From the NCBI GenBank assembly GCA_013146195.2, contig CM028378.1, forward strand, positions 10,779,350 through 10,843,349: DNA of 64,000 nucleotides. Direction: 5' to 3'. The notes beneath the pieces were generated by a model. The model made no database searches, was not told the DNA's origin, and was given only the letters and a program-made list of their open reading frames with translations. This stretch comes from Codonopsis lanceolata (Eukaryota; Streptophyta; Magnoliopsida; Asterales; Campanulaceae). The position numbers and the translations under genes were made by a program. Of this stretch, positions 52,999 through 64,000 are shown piece by piece (position 1 is the stretch's first letter; every line of letters starts with the position of its first letter).

Positions 52999-55900
52999 AT
53001 GAGGACATCTAGGTACCTCGATAGTGGCTGTTCAAGACACATGACTGAGAACATAAGTCTACTCTCAGATATAGCTGAAGCTAAAGGTCTTATGGTGATT
53101 TTTGGCAACAATGCAAGAGGGAAAACAATTGGGTATGGCTCAATCTCTAGAGGAAGTATCTCCATCAACAAAGTTTCTCTAGTGAATGGCTTAAAGCATA
53201 ATCTTCTGAGCATATCCCAATTCTGTGACAAAGGACTACTCTACCAATTCTCCTCTAACCAATGTCTCATCAAAGATCGTGAATCATGCTCAACGTTACT
53301 GACTTGCAATAGACAAGGAAACGTCTATGTCGTGGACTTAAACCTTCTAGGGAGATCCTCCAGCTTTTGCCTAGTTGCTAACAACATTCGCGACAACAGT
53401 TGGCTTTAGCACAAGCGTCTCAGTCACCTCAACTTCAAATATCTCTCCAAGCTCACCAAATATGGGCTTGTTAAAGGTCTACCTACGGTGTCTGCCGACC
53501 ATAACAGCTGTTGCAAAGCTTGCCAATTAGGAAAACTTTTCGAGTCTTCCTTCAAAAGAAAGTCTGTCATGTCTACGACCAGACATCTTCAACTTCTGCA
53601 TATGGATCTCTTTGGACCAATCACTACAGTCAATATCTTTAGAGACAAGTACACATTTGTAGTAGTTGATGACTATTCTAGGTTCACCTGGATCGAAACA
53701 ATGACATCAAAAGATGAGACATATGATCTAGTCACCGCTCTTTTCAGAAGACTTCAAACCCAAAAGCTTGAAGACATAAGTGACATTAGATCAGACAACG
53801 ACACCGAATTCAAAAACAACGGTGTCGAAAGGTATTGTGATGATCACGTGGGCCACAACTTCTCTGCTGTCAGAACTCCTCAACAAAACGGTGTAGATGA
53901 ACGGAAGAACAGAACACTCATTGAAGTAGCAAGAACTATGTTGGCAGAAGCAAAACTTCCGAAATACTTATGGTAAGAAGCTGTCAACTCTACATGTTTT
54001 ACCGAGAATCGATCCCTGGTAAATAAATTTCATAATAAAACTTCATATGAAATATGGAGAGGAAGAGCTCCAAACATAGAATTTTTCAAAATCTTCGGCT
54101 GTAAATGTTTTATTCTATATAATGGAAAGGAATATAGAGGTAAATTTGATTCAAAATCAGACGAAGGAATTTTTCTTGGCTATTCCAAACATTCATAAGC
54201 ATTTCACATATTTAACAAAACTTCTTTGAAAATCTTAGAATCTGTGCATGTTACTTTTGATAAATTTGGTTTATTAGAGCCACGTGTGGCTCCAAATATT
54301 GCTGATGATTCTGATGATGTTGAGACAGGTACAAATAAAGCTTCTACTTCTACTTCACCTCAGAATCCTCCAACTGTAGACCTTTCCAGTTCTGCTAACC
54401 ATGGACCAGCAGACTTCAACTCTGCTGATACCAGTTCCAACCCTTCTGTTGACCCTGAACCCATCTCTTCTGCTCTACCCCAAACACCTTTGCAGATCAC
54501 TCACCCTTTTTGTTCACCCAAAAATAAAGGTTTTGAAGACTCTATCTCTTCTGAACCTAATTTTGGTGAATCACCTTCTCTACCTTCTCCAGATTCGTTA
54601 AGGGAAGAACTCTCTAGAAGTGATCTTCCTCCAGATGTTATTGAAACTAGAGATCACCCTATCTCTCAAATCGTTGGTGATCTCAACTCAGGAGTTCGTA
54701 CGAGAAATAAAGTTCGAAATGAGACTATGTTTACATTCGCATTTGTGTCTGAAATCGAGCCAAAGAAGATTGATGAAGCTATCGAAGACCATTACTACAT
54801 TGAAGCTATGCAAGAACAGCTGAACCAGTTTGAAAGATGCAAAGTGTGGAGCTTGGTTCAAAGACCTACTGGCCATCTAGTTATAGGCACCAAATGGGTA
54901 TTCAGAAACAAGAGAGATGAAGATGGAAACGTCACAAGAAACAAAGCTAGACTTGTTGCTCAAGGCTACCAACAGGAAGAAGGAATTGACTTCGATGAAA
55001 CATTTGCTCCTGTTGCCAGATTAGCGGCAATCAGACTCTTTCTAGCCTATGCTTCGTTCATGGACTTCAAAGTATATCAGATGGATGTGAAGAGTGCCTT
55101 TCTCAATGGTGATCTTCAAGAAACGGTATATGTTGAAAAACCTCCAGGTTTTGCCATCCAAGACAAGCAGGATCATGTATACCGACTCAAGAAAACACTC
55201 ATGGCTGAAACAAGCTCCCGAGGCTTGGTATGAAACTATCCAATTTTTAATTGAACAAGGATTCGTGAGAGGAAGAATAGACACAACTATGTTCATCCTC
55301 AAGCACAAAGGTCATTCTCTTCTGGTACAAATCTACGTGGATGACATTATCTTTGGATCAACAAATCAAAGCATATGCAAAATATTCGAGAAGCTGATGC
55401 AAAGAAACTTCGAGATGAGCATGATGAGAGAGCTCACCTACTTTCTAGGACTTCAAATTCAATAGTCTTCAGACGGGATCTTCATCAGCCAAACCAAATA
55501 TGTAAAGGAACTTATCAAGAAATTTGGTCTTGATTATTTAACATTAAAGGATTCGAGACTCAATGTCTACCGACGCCATCTTGACAAAGATGAAAAGGGA
55601 AAGCAAGAGAACGTGAACAAATATCGAGGAATCATAGGTTTACTCCTTTACCTTACTTGCCAGTAGACCTGATATAATGTTTGCTGTTTGTGTTTGTGCT
55701 AGATTTCAGGAAGATCAAAAGGAATCACATTTGCTTGCTGCCAAACGTATCATCAGATATGTTTCAACAACTACAAATCTGGGTATTTGGTATTCAAAAC
55801 AAACTCGATCTAGTTGGGTACTCAGATGCAGACTATGCATCCTACAAAGTGAGCCGAAGAAGCACCAGTGGGACTTGTCAATTTCTTGGAAATAGACTTG

Positions 55901-56262
55901 TCTCATGGTCATAGCAAACAAGGTTCGGTTGCAAGCTTCCCAGGCGAGAATACATTCACGCGGTATTGTTGCTCTCAACTCTATTGATGAAAACTAGTGG
56001 ACTACAACATCAAGGAAGCTAATTGCCCAATGTATGGGCAACATACGCAATTTCGGTCTCAAATAATCCAGTGATGCACTCAAAGATAAAACACATTGAT
56101 ATCCGTTATCACTTCCTCAAAGATCATGTGGAGAAAGGTAACATCAATCTGGAATACGTTCCAACTGAACATCAATTGGTTGATATTCTCACCAAGCCAT
56201 TATATGCTATCAGGTTTGCTTATTTAAGGAGAAATCTTGGTATGATTGATCCTACAACTTAA
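52999..56262 (+). pseudogene. pol: Sirevirus-like pol (PR-IN-RT-RNase H)
   Basis: Protease: YLDSGCSRHMTENISLLSDI. Pre-integrase block from about 53400 (HKRLSHLNFKYLSKL, with the preceding Trp turned to TAG at 53407). Integrase core: HMDLFGPITT, IRSDNDTEFKNN, PQQNGVDERKNRT. RT: KWVFRNKRDEDGN, YQMDVKSAFLNGDL, then a frame loss at about 55200 and, in the next frame, IYVDDIIFGSTNQSI. RNase H: LVGYSDADYASYK, and DIRYHFLKDHVEKGNI to IDPTT before the stop at 56262. A Ser/Pro/Glu-rich linker (54226-54700) separates IN and RT. Confidence 0.87.
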
Positions 56263-56646
56263 TTTTTATTTCAAGTTTTCTTTCATACCGGCAGACTTAT
56301 ACTACTACTAACCAGCTGACTTAATTTGCTATCTACCGACAGTCTTAAGCTCTTCGTTTTTACCAAGTTAATATTAAAACGGTTTAGTCCATTAAAGCAG
56401 AAAATGTTTTCTAAAAAGGCATATGGGTTAGAAGTCATTTTTTAATTACTTTGAAAATATCTTAAGTTACAACTTTTCGCTACAAAGATTTTTTCTTTAA
56501 ATAGGCTTTGAAACGCCCTTTCCAAAACTTTACGAACCCTCTCTCTCTCTCAGATTTTCTCTCTCTACTCAAACCCTTCTCTTTTATCTGCAACTGCTCC
56601 CTCTCCCTCTCAAACTATTATCTGCTTCTTCTCCCCTACAGCAACA
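56263..56646 (+). promoter_or_regulatory. Intergenic promoter-like region before the third ORF
   Basis: Between the pol stop and the third ORF lie AT-rich DNA, a TATA-like tttaaataggc (56495-56505) and a CT-rich leader (56535-56640, ctctctctct...ctccc) ending in cagcaacaATGg, a good plant start context. The spacing from TATA to leader is that of an ordinary promoter. Function is inferred. Confidence 0.5.
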
Positions 56647-59600
56647 ATGGTAAGCCTTTCATTACTCTCTAGTTTACTATCCATTGATTTATGCTTAAGT
56701 ATTTCTTCTTTTGAGTCATATTGTGAAGGAATTCAAAAAGACGCTTTGCGTATCTTGACGGTTTCCACCATTGTTGTTCATTTCAAAACTTTGAAACTAA
56801 TAGTTTACTATATACTTTATATACTCATTTTTCTGAGAAATCTTCTGTTAATGTTTCTCTGTTTTATCTATCCAAACATTCAAGGGTTTCAAAATTTTCA
56901 TCTGAAATTTTATTTCTTAAAAAATGAAATCGTTGGTTGTTTGTTCTGACAGGAGAAAAGCCCTAATTACTGAAAATGTCTTTTATAGGTGAAAACATAT
57001 GCAAAATCCAACACCGGCAAAACGAAGGTGCTTGACCCAGAAAGCGTCATTCACCCTAGCCCCTCCATCAACGTCCCTGGGTTTCCTCTGTATCCTACTG
57101 CTCACGATATCATTCAGCCTTTGGAACCCAAGATGTATCTGCTCGGTATGTGCATTGACCTACAGACGGTTCGCACATTCGTTGTTGGAGCCAAAATGTA
57201 TGATGACATGAACGAGTCCGGGATTCTCCTCCTCTTCTGTCTCCACGATGAAGACTACAGCATCCCTATCGCTGAAGAGTTCTACCAACGAATGGAAATC
57301 AACCAAAAAACTCCATCAGTCATTCGTGGATGGATTCGTGGTTTTCCCTTCTCTCTATCTGCCAAGGTTATATCCAAGGTCATCGGCGTGTATTATGGCA
57401 GTGACATAGAACTTTCCATTGCTGAGGCAGAACAAGCCTGGGAAGCAATGAGGGGAACCAACACCCCAAGGGAACCTCAAGGCAAAATGCTGATGAACGT
57501 CTTTCCTTTGGACGTTTACTGTTCTAGCCATCTGCTGGATAAAAGTCTGCTATTCAAGAACGGGGCCCATGATACGTTCACCGTCCAACAGCTCAACCTC
57601 TCTAGCGCCATTCACCAAAAGTCTCGTCTCAACTATGGAGCCATTATCTTTAACGAGCTTCTCAAATACATATCCTATTTGAAGGATAGCCCTACAAACA
57701 AACGACCCTTTGTCAGGCTAATCAACACCCTACTAAGGGACACAGAAATGATCAAGTCCTCCGTTCACAAAAGTGAGCTGACCAAAGTATCAAAAGACAG
57801 ACAGCTAACAGACACCTTCTTCAACAAATACATTGAGTGGGAGAACAAGTGAAAGCAGCGAAGAGGGCTTCCAGGTATTGCTGTTGCAAAGCTATCCAAG
57901 CCTACTTCAATGATGGTAACACGGTTCGACATGGACGCGTATGATGCTGCCAGTACTAGTGTCTGTGCAGTCATGTAAAGGTTGAAAAAGGTAACCTCTA
58001 CCACTGACCGAGATGTCTATCAAGAGGCCAAAGACCTAGCCAAAGAATCAGAACTCATTCTCAAATAGGCTAAGGTCGCTAAGGCAAAGAAGGCGACTGG
58101 TTTCTCGTCAGATGAAATAGAAGTCTTGGCTGACATATTTGGCAAGACAAAGGCTGATGTAGCCAAGAAGGAAAGGCAGGAAGCGGAGATAGATGAGCTT
58201 CAGGCCAAATGGATTCGGCAGGAACTGAAGGCCGGTAGACGTGACAAGTCTGCTGGCAACTCCTCTGCCACTGCTGGACAAACATCCACTCCCCAGCCGT
58301 CTAACCCTGAACCAACAACCTCCACTCCCCAGCCATCCCAAACACCCAAACGTAAACCTTTTTCTGACCAACCCTCACCTTCACCCAAGCCTAAACGTAG
58401 ACGACTATGTAAAGGTCTTCTAACCCACCACCACCGCCACCTGTCATCTTTGCCGATGAAGCCATCTCAGGATCTCTGTCCACCAAGCTAAAGAAAAGTC
58501 TGTTGTCACCAAACCTTCTACATCTTCTCAACCCACTCCCACTTAATCATCTACTCAGAGGGAATACACCCCTCCAGAGGAGCCAATCCTTCAGGAGAAG
58601 CCAACTCAGGAGGAGCCTACCCGATCACCCTCTCCAGTCCATCCTTCACCCTTCAACTACTCACTAAACCCTTCTACCCATTCTTCACCCACTCGTAACC
58701 CAACCAACCCAACTACACCATCCGAACGAACCCAAACCATTCCCATTCAAACCCTAGACTCCGCTACCTCGAAGTTCTTATTTGAACTTTCATCGGTAGC
58801 ATATCTCTTTCACAAACCCACTTCATCACCCACACCATCTAAACCAAAATCCCTTTTCTATCCTGCTCCCCCTTTCTGGTTCTCTACCAACCCCCTACCA
58901 GAACCTTCAACAATCAGTGATAACTCCGACACTGATATTGAATTAGACCCTCCCCCAACCCCACTTGCATCACTTCCTCACTCCAAATCCTCTTCTACAC
59001 ATACCTTCCCTTCATGCGACTCTTCTTCCTCCAACTCAGCCACTCCTCCCCTCCAGCAGCCCTTTCGCCCTGTCACGTCTACCGACGCCACATCTTCTGC
59101 CGGCCTTGAGCACATTCACCTTGGTCTCAACCCTTCTCCAACCTAACCGGCCAACTCCGCAATTCTCAGCCGCCTAGATGCTATATACGACAGACTGGGA
59201 TAACTTACCAGTATCTCCACAGCTGCTGTTGAGCTTGTAACTGCAACGTCCAAGGCAGTCGATAGAAATGCCACCATTCTTCGACAATTTCAAGAGGATG
59301 TATGGACAAGGTTTGGAGAAATGAGACACGATTCCACTAATATCAAAATCAACATAGAAGCTCAACGCAAGGAATGCATCAGACTCTACTCAACTCTCTT
59401 CTGGCAGCTCTTCCACAGCATAACTCTTCATCTTGGACACGGACGCCCTCCTGTTCTGGAACTCAACGACATCACTCTCAACGCATCCCATGACAAAATC
59501 AATGCCGAGCGTGAACGTGATCTGGCCATCACGGAGGAGAGACAATTAAGGTCTATGAACCAAACTCTAATGGAGGAGAACAATAGACTACGTGAAGAAC

Positions 59601-59743
59601 TGGACAACCGTTCTCGCTCCACCAGACCTCCAACCTCTGTAAATGATGAATACTCTAGAAGAGTTGAAGAACTAGAACGCCAACGAATAGAAAGAGAAGC
59701 AGCCGACAGAGCAGACAAAGGAAAAGGGAAAAGACCGTGGTAG
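56647..59743 (+). pseudogene. Third ORF of the Sirevirus-like element, intron-bearing
   Basis: First exon: ATG only (56647-56649), then gtaagc. Intron 56650-56988 ends ttttatag. Exon 2 (56989-57852) continues VKTYAKSNTGKTKVLDPESV with 287 codons, including VIRGWIRGFPFSLSAKVISK and LNYGAIIFNELLKYISYL. This resembles the plant-transposon gag-like domain found in extra ORFs of such elements. The same frame goes on after stops at 57850, 57976 and 58066 to a Lys/Glu-rich helix (58126-58260), a Pro/Ser/Thr-rich linker and, after a frame change, a C-terminal coiled coil (59321-59743: KINAERERDLAITEERQLRS, VEELERQRIEREAADRADKG). Homology to envelope-like ORFs of Sireviruses is by position only. No signal peptide or transmembrane segment is seen. 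Confidence 0.65.
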
Positions 59744-60069
59744 CTCGTACAATTAAACTTTTCGTTTGAATACAGAAGCTTATACTTTTCAAAAAATGTC
59801 TACCTTTTAAATTCTTGTTACTTAACTCATATATCTGCTTAGAATTTAAAACATTCAGTTTAAATCCATTTTTTCAACTGTTTATTACTAATCCTTGTGT
59901 TGTTCCTTCATCTCTTCTGTTTCTTAGCACTTAGATTAGTTGTTACACTTGAGGTATTTTTTATAGAAGCATGTCTGCAGTTTTAAAACTAAATTTTTTT
60001 CTGACATGCTATTATCTTTCCTAAAAAGTTTTCTTAGCCCTCACTTGTAAATAATGATAACCAGATGCA
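59744..60069 (+). other. Sirevirus-like 3' UTR
   Basis: Non-coding T-rich DNA between the third ORF and the polypurine tract. Confidence 0.6.
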
Positions 60070-60082
60070 AATAGGAGGATAT
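60070..60082 (+). promoter_or_regulatory. Polypurine tract
   Basis: aaataggaggata directly before the 3' LTR start TGTTG. Confidence 0.75.
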
Positions 60083-61305
60083 TGTTGTTTCTCATTGTAT
60101 CTTGATTTCCATTTGTTCATTCATTACATTAGGTTCTATGCTTAGTGGCTAATTGGGCTGCGTATCAATTAGCGTGACAACTATGTATAAGAACTTTGTC
60201 TTAGAATAGATTTTTAGACTTCACAAGTTCAGCGGAAGACTTCAGCTGAAGGCTTCACTAGAAGACTTCATACAACATCCAACGGCAGACCTTGTTTGCA
60301 CCTATTCAAGCATGACGTGTCAAGTCATCAAACTTTTAGTGGATTAATTAAATTCAACCTTTATCAGTTTGAATTTGAATTAAACCAATCTTCTTTCTTC
60401 ACTTGACTTCTCAGACACGCCTATTCCGGTTTTCTGAAAAGCATGAAGACTGTCGGCTACTAAAAAGTGACGAAGTAGGTGAACAGACTGACACTTACAG
60501 ACTGTACCAACTATTGCGGGTCTGCAACTCTGATTGCTCACCTGTCAATTGCTGCAACAACTCTTCATCATTCCCTGCTCAGTATCAGTGAAGACGAAAT
60601 CTACAAAGTCGGCTCCATGCATTTAATGCATTCAGCCTAATAGAGCTGTTACTCTCTTCGTCTCTTGCAACGGTCTCAAGAATGCTCCAGCTATAAATAC
60701 TGCCATTAAAGTTTGAAGAAAACAATGCTCTGAATCCTTTCCAACAACATCAAGCTTAATTTATATACTCAGTGCATTCAAGAGATCATAAACTGATCAA
60801 CAAAAGTCCTCAACAACAACAAGAAGATTTGCATCAACACTTTATTTTTTGCTTCTTATTGTTGTTCCTTATTCTATTCCTCTGCACCTTGAATATTCTG
60901 TTCTGTTCAGATATTTAAACCCCCACCCCCAAACACAAGTCAAATATTTTGTACACGATCCATTGGACATTTCTACCTTGGTGGTGGACATAACACTCTT
61001 TATAATGCGAACCATCTCAAAATACTTGTGTTCCTTCTTTACTGTTGCTTACTGCTTTATACTGTTTCATATCTCTTTAATTACTTATCGCTTCAGCTGT
61101 AAACTTGAGTATTCAGTAAAGTCTACCGGTAGTGCTTCACCGGCAGACTTGAACTGTCTTCCTTAGAAGACTTCCGCTACTTCAAACTTTTTAATAAATT
61201 TTGCAAGTGCTTGTTTTAAGAATTTATACAAAAAGTTTTAAGTGTTAATAAGCTATTCACCCCCCCCCCATTTCTAGCTTATTATTGTGCCCTTTGGGAC
61301 TAACA
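60083..61305 (+). repeat. 3' LTR of the Sirevirus-like element (1223 bp)
   Basis: Begins TGTTGTTTCTCATTG and ends GACTAACA, followed by catac. Collinear with the 5' LTR apart from small differences and the ~50-bp gap. TATA box at 60692-60699. A run of C (about 61260-61269) is longer than in the 5' LTR. Confidence 0.92.
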
Positions 61306-63918
61306 CATACGTAAACCAAAATTTATACTAGTTGATTCTAGCAACTAATGCTAGTAAATATAAGTCCGTCGAAACTGATGATGCAGCGGTTGATGGTTGC
61401 AACTGTTAATAAAATGGTCAGAGGCCTGTAATGTACATCGCGATGCATAATTGCATGATTTCAAATATTGGGTAACATAGCGATACATCACAATTTCAAT
61501 TCGTTGCGTCACAAATCCAAATCGATGCATTATGATTCATTAATGACGTATCGTAATTCAAAATTGATGCATCGTGAAATATATAATCTTCAACCTCAAA
61601 ACCCAAAACTTAACTAGCAGAAGCAACAATTGAAAGAAAAAAAAACTTGGAAGTTACCTCTTCTTCAGCATCCGACAAGGATTCTACAACATTAGTAATA
61701 TGCTTAACCTAAACATCCGACAAGGACTCAACAACATTATCCAAAACCTAACTAGCAGACCAAACCCGACGCCATAGCCATGAAAGTCAAAACTCCAAAG
61801 AAAAGTAATCCGTTTGAAACCTTCGTCATCTTTTTGTGTTGTTATGCATGTAAATATTCGATGAAATGCCTAAAAAAAAATTTTTGTTTGTCTGACACCT
61901 TTTTCAATCTTGATGCATCAATTTTAAATCACAATGCATTATTTGTGAATCGTGATGCATCGATTTGGAGTTGGGATGCATGAAAGATACATGTAAATTT
62001 AAATAATTTGTTGATTGTGTATTGAAAAGAAGGTACCTGAATGTCTGTTTTCCAATTGATTTTTTATCGCGATACAAAATTTGAGTAGGTAAATAAAATT
62101 GGATTAAATAATTAAAATTAATTTTTGCATATCGATACAGAATTGGACTAGGTAAATAAAATTGATGCACGCGATGCAAAATTAGATTAGGTAATTAAAA
62201 TTAATTCTATTTAAATTGATATATCGCAATCTATTTCCGTAGCGTGTCTCAGATTCATTAAAGGAATCATTGTCTTTTTTCCCACAAAAATATCTTTTTC
62301 AAATTGAAAAAACAGGAATAGAAAATAAAAAACTTTGAAAAGTGATCACCCGTAACTATTCCTTTATTCTTTTTTTTAAGAACACACGAATTGGGCCCGA
62401 CAATATACACCTGATTAACGTCACAATATATTGAAACTAGGGTTGCCAGTCAATATAAAGCCTCCATTTCACCTCACCCAGTTACACCCACTCTTCAGTC
62501 TCATTCTCGTTTATCCCGCCGATGTCGTAGGTTGGACTTGGAGCTCGATCTCCGAGCAAACCATCATAGTTGCCCTTTGTGTCACCGATCTCACTTGTGA
62601 TTGGTGCCTATTTCTCTAATTCGAGGTACTTAAATTCCGTATCTAGATCTATATATAAGTGTTGTTTTTAGGGATCCATGAATTTTCATTTTTTTGGTCA
62701 AATCTATAAGAAGTAACTGTAATTTATATCTAGATTTGTGATAGATTTGAATTTTTATATCTTATCATCATTGATATTCATTTTTGTGTTGTTTATTTCT
62801 TTTTGATTGTTACTGTCTCAATTTGATCCCATTGAGATCTGAGTCGAATACATGTGCTCCACCTTCCATTAATCGGAGTCTTCTAGTTCAATTTACTAGT
62901 GGTTGCTGGTATGTTTGATATCTGATCATGTTTATGTTCTTTATCATGATTTATGATTTTCGTGCTGTTTATGTTTTTTCTATATAGGCTTTCCCACTTG
63001 TATTTGGAAACCGTTTGTTTCCTTTTTGATTTCTGATTGATTTACTGAACTGGTTTATTTATATTACGTTGGTGGTTTGAGTTTCTATATATCCATGTTG
63101 ATTAATTATTCCAATGTCTTTGGCCTTCACAATTTCTAAGATTTCACTTTGTGGATTTTTCCCACAAGATTACTTGTTTGATTCCTATATAGGACGGAAC
63201 AATAGAGGAAAAATGTTGATGTTTTTGAGATCTAATGCTCAATATGATAGAACTCTTGTTTAGCTTTTAACTCAGTTTGCAGGTCTTGGGGTCCTAGAAC
63301 CACCCATGAGATTATTGCTGTTGCCCCCACATAATAAAGTAGTTTTAGCTGATTTGTCTTTTTCTACGAAATTATTATCCGGGAGAGTTTGCTTTAATTG
63401 TTAACTTAAGCCAAAGAGGAAACTTGCAGTTTTAAAGTTTTAACTTAAGCATTTGTCTGTCTCTCACGCTAAGAGTTTGAATATCCATGTTTAACTTTAC
63501 TCATTGCCAATTTCCACTTGCAGGGTCTCACTTGTCTGTTCCCTGTGCATAATGAGGTGATTTTAACTGATTACCACTTTCTATAAATTTAATGTCCCAA
63601 AAGTTTCATTTTATCCTACTATGCATCCATGAGTAACAAAAAGGGAAACTTGTATACCAGCTCGTTAGTCATGTTTCATTCTGGTAGTTGAGGTTTTATG
63701 CATGATGGTTTAGTTCTGTGAATTTTAATCATTCTATACTATACTAGTACTTCTTATATATTGGTTAAAGCTTTTAGGCTCATCAATATCAATTTTTTGA
63801 TTAGTGGATTTTGGCCTATTTAAGACTGAAAAAAGTATTCCACCAAATCAAATGGAATAAGTATGCCATTTGTCACCAACAACAATAACAAAAAAAAACC
63901 TTTATAAGACAACGTTGA
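61306..63918. repeat. Duplicated segment, copy B, block 3
   Basis: Matches 16278-16987 and then 19306-21103 of copy A, without the 2.3-kb A-specific segment. It carries the gatgcatc inverted repeat, the promoter and leader of the gene-like unit (TATA 62454-62459; donor gt at 62626) and its intron-like DNA. At the first GGTCT acceptor (about 63281) one G is lost relative to A. Confidence 0.85.
62454..62459 (+). promoter_or_regulatory. TATA box, copy B of the gene-like unit
   Basis: tataaa in the same context as in copy A (gggttgccagtcaatataaa). The downstream leader is almost unchanged, suggesting the promoter region is well kept in both copies. Confidence 0.5.
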
Positions 63919-64000
63919 CTTATGCATTTTACTAGTGGTTGCTGTTATGTTTGATATCTGATCATGTATATGTTCTTTAGCATGACTTATGATTTTCGTG
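63919..64000. repeat. Start of a tandem repeat of copy B
   Basis: After acaacgttgac the sequence returns to actagtggttgctg...tgatatctgatcatgt, seen earlier at 62895. The offset is 1036 bp. The window ends here, so the number of units is unknown. Confidence 0.7.

Larger units (their letters stand above)
49355..61305 (+). mobile_element. Complete Sirevirus-like Copia with third ORF
   Basis: 11951 bp between catac repeats (49350-49354, 61306-61310). 5' LTR 49355-50612, initiator-tRNA-Met primer site 50614-50626, gag, pol (PR-IN-RT-RH), a long extra ORF region (56647-59743), purine tract and 3' LTR 60083-61305. The YVDDIIFGSTN and FEMSMM.ELTYFLGLQIQ motifs and the ORF beyond pol fit the SIRE/Maximus (Sirevirus) lineage. 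All coding regions carry stops or frameshifts. Confidence 0.92.

Noticed and set aside
56989..59743. Genuine envelope glycoprotein
   Set aside because: No signal peptide, transmembrane segment or coiled-coil plus fusion arrangement typical of envelope proteins was seen; position alone is not enough.
1..64000. tRNA or rRNA genes, CRISPR arrays, bacterial operons
   Set aside because: No tRNA-like arms, rRNA sequence or spaced direct repeats were seen; tandem repeats present belong to retrotransposons or microsatellites.

Overview
This is a plant nuclear DNA window, most likely from an eudicot. It is AT-rich and intron-bearing, and it is dominated by decayed plant retrotransposons: Ty3/Gypsy Tat/Ogre-type, Ty1/Copia including a Sirevirus-like element, and an L1-type LINE. 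hAT-like elements, Stowaway MITEs and a Helitron remnant are also present. The species cannot be determined. Two 100-N blocks (723-822, 35473-35572) are scaffold gaps whose real sizes are unknown.

Layout. 1-722: end and LTR of a Copia element. 823-11437: an Ogre/Tat-like Gypsy element (5' LTR cut by the gap; decayed gag and RT; complete 3' LTR 9609-11437) with a 909-bp hAT-like element in it (4450-5358). It abuts a Copia 3' end and LTR (11438-12537). 12538-15611: AT-rich DNA with an orphan exon and an LRR receptor-kinase fragment. 15612-21103: copy A of a large duplicated segment, including the 5' part of a transcription-unit-like region (TATA, leader, introns). It is interrupted by a 2.3-kb insertion that carries a 760-bp deleted LINE with a 19-bp target duplication. 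22.2-26.1 kb: sparse gene-like pieces and Stowaway MITEs. 26.1-27.8 kb: a chromovirus-like LTR. 27975-35472: a minus-strand Copia whose 3' LTR holds a Tat solo LTR, which holds a hAT-like element, which holds a Stowaway MITE. 35573-40110: a minus-strand Tat-type Gypsy, with an inverted second LTR at 40275-40690. 41.9-42.5 kb: Helitron helicase fragment and 3' end. 42960-63918: copy B of the duplicated segment, split by a near-full-length LINE (43429-49079, 14-bp TSD) and a complete 12-kb Sirevirus-like Copia (49355-61305, TSD catac). The window ends inside what looks like a tandem repeat of copy B.

Very little looks like an intact functional gene. The LINE ORF1 (47631-48974) is the best-preserved coding sequence. 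Copy A shows the empty sites for both large insertions in copy B, so the order of events can be read: duplication first, then LINE and Sirevirus insertion. The most unusual item is the long third ORF of the Sirevirus-like element. It lies downstream of pol and is preceded by its own TATA-like box, a CT-rich leader, a near ATG-only first exon and a 339-bp intron.
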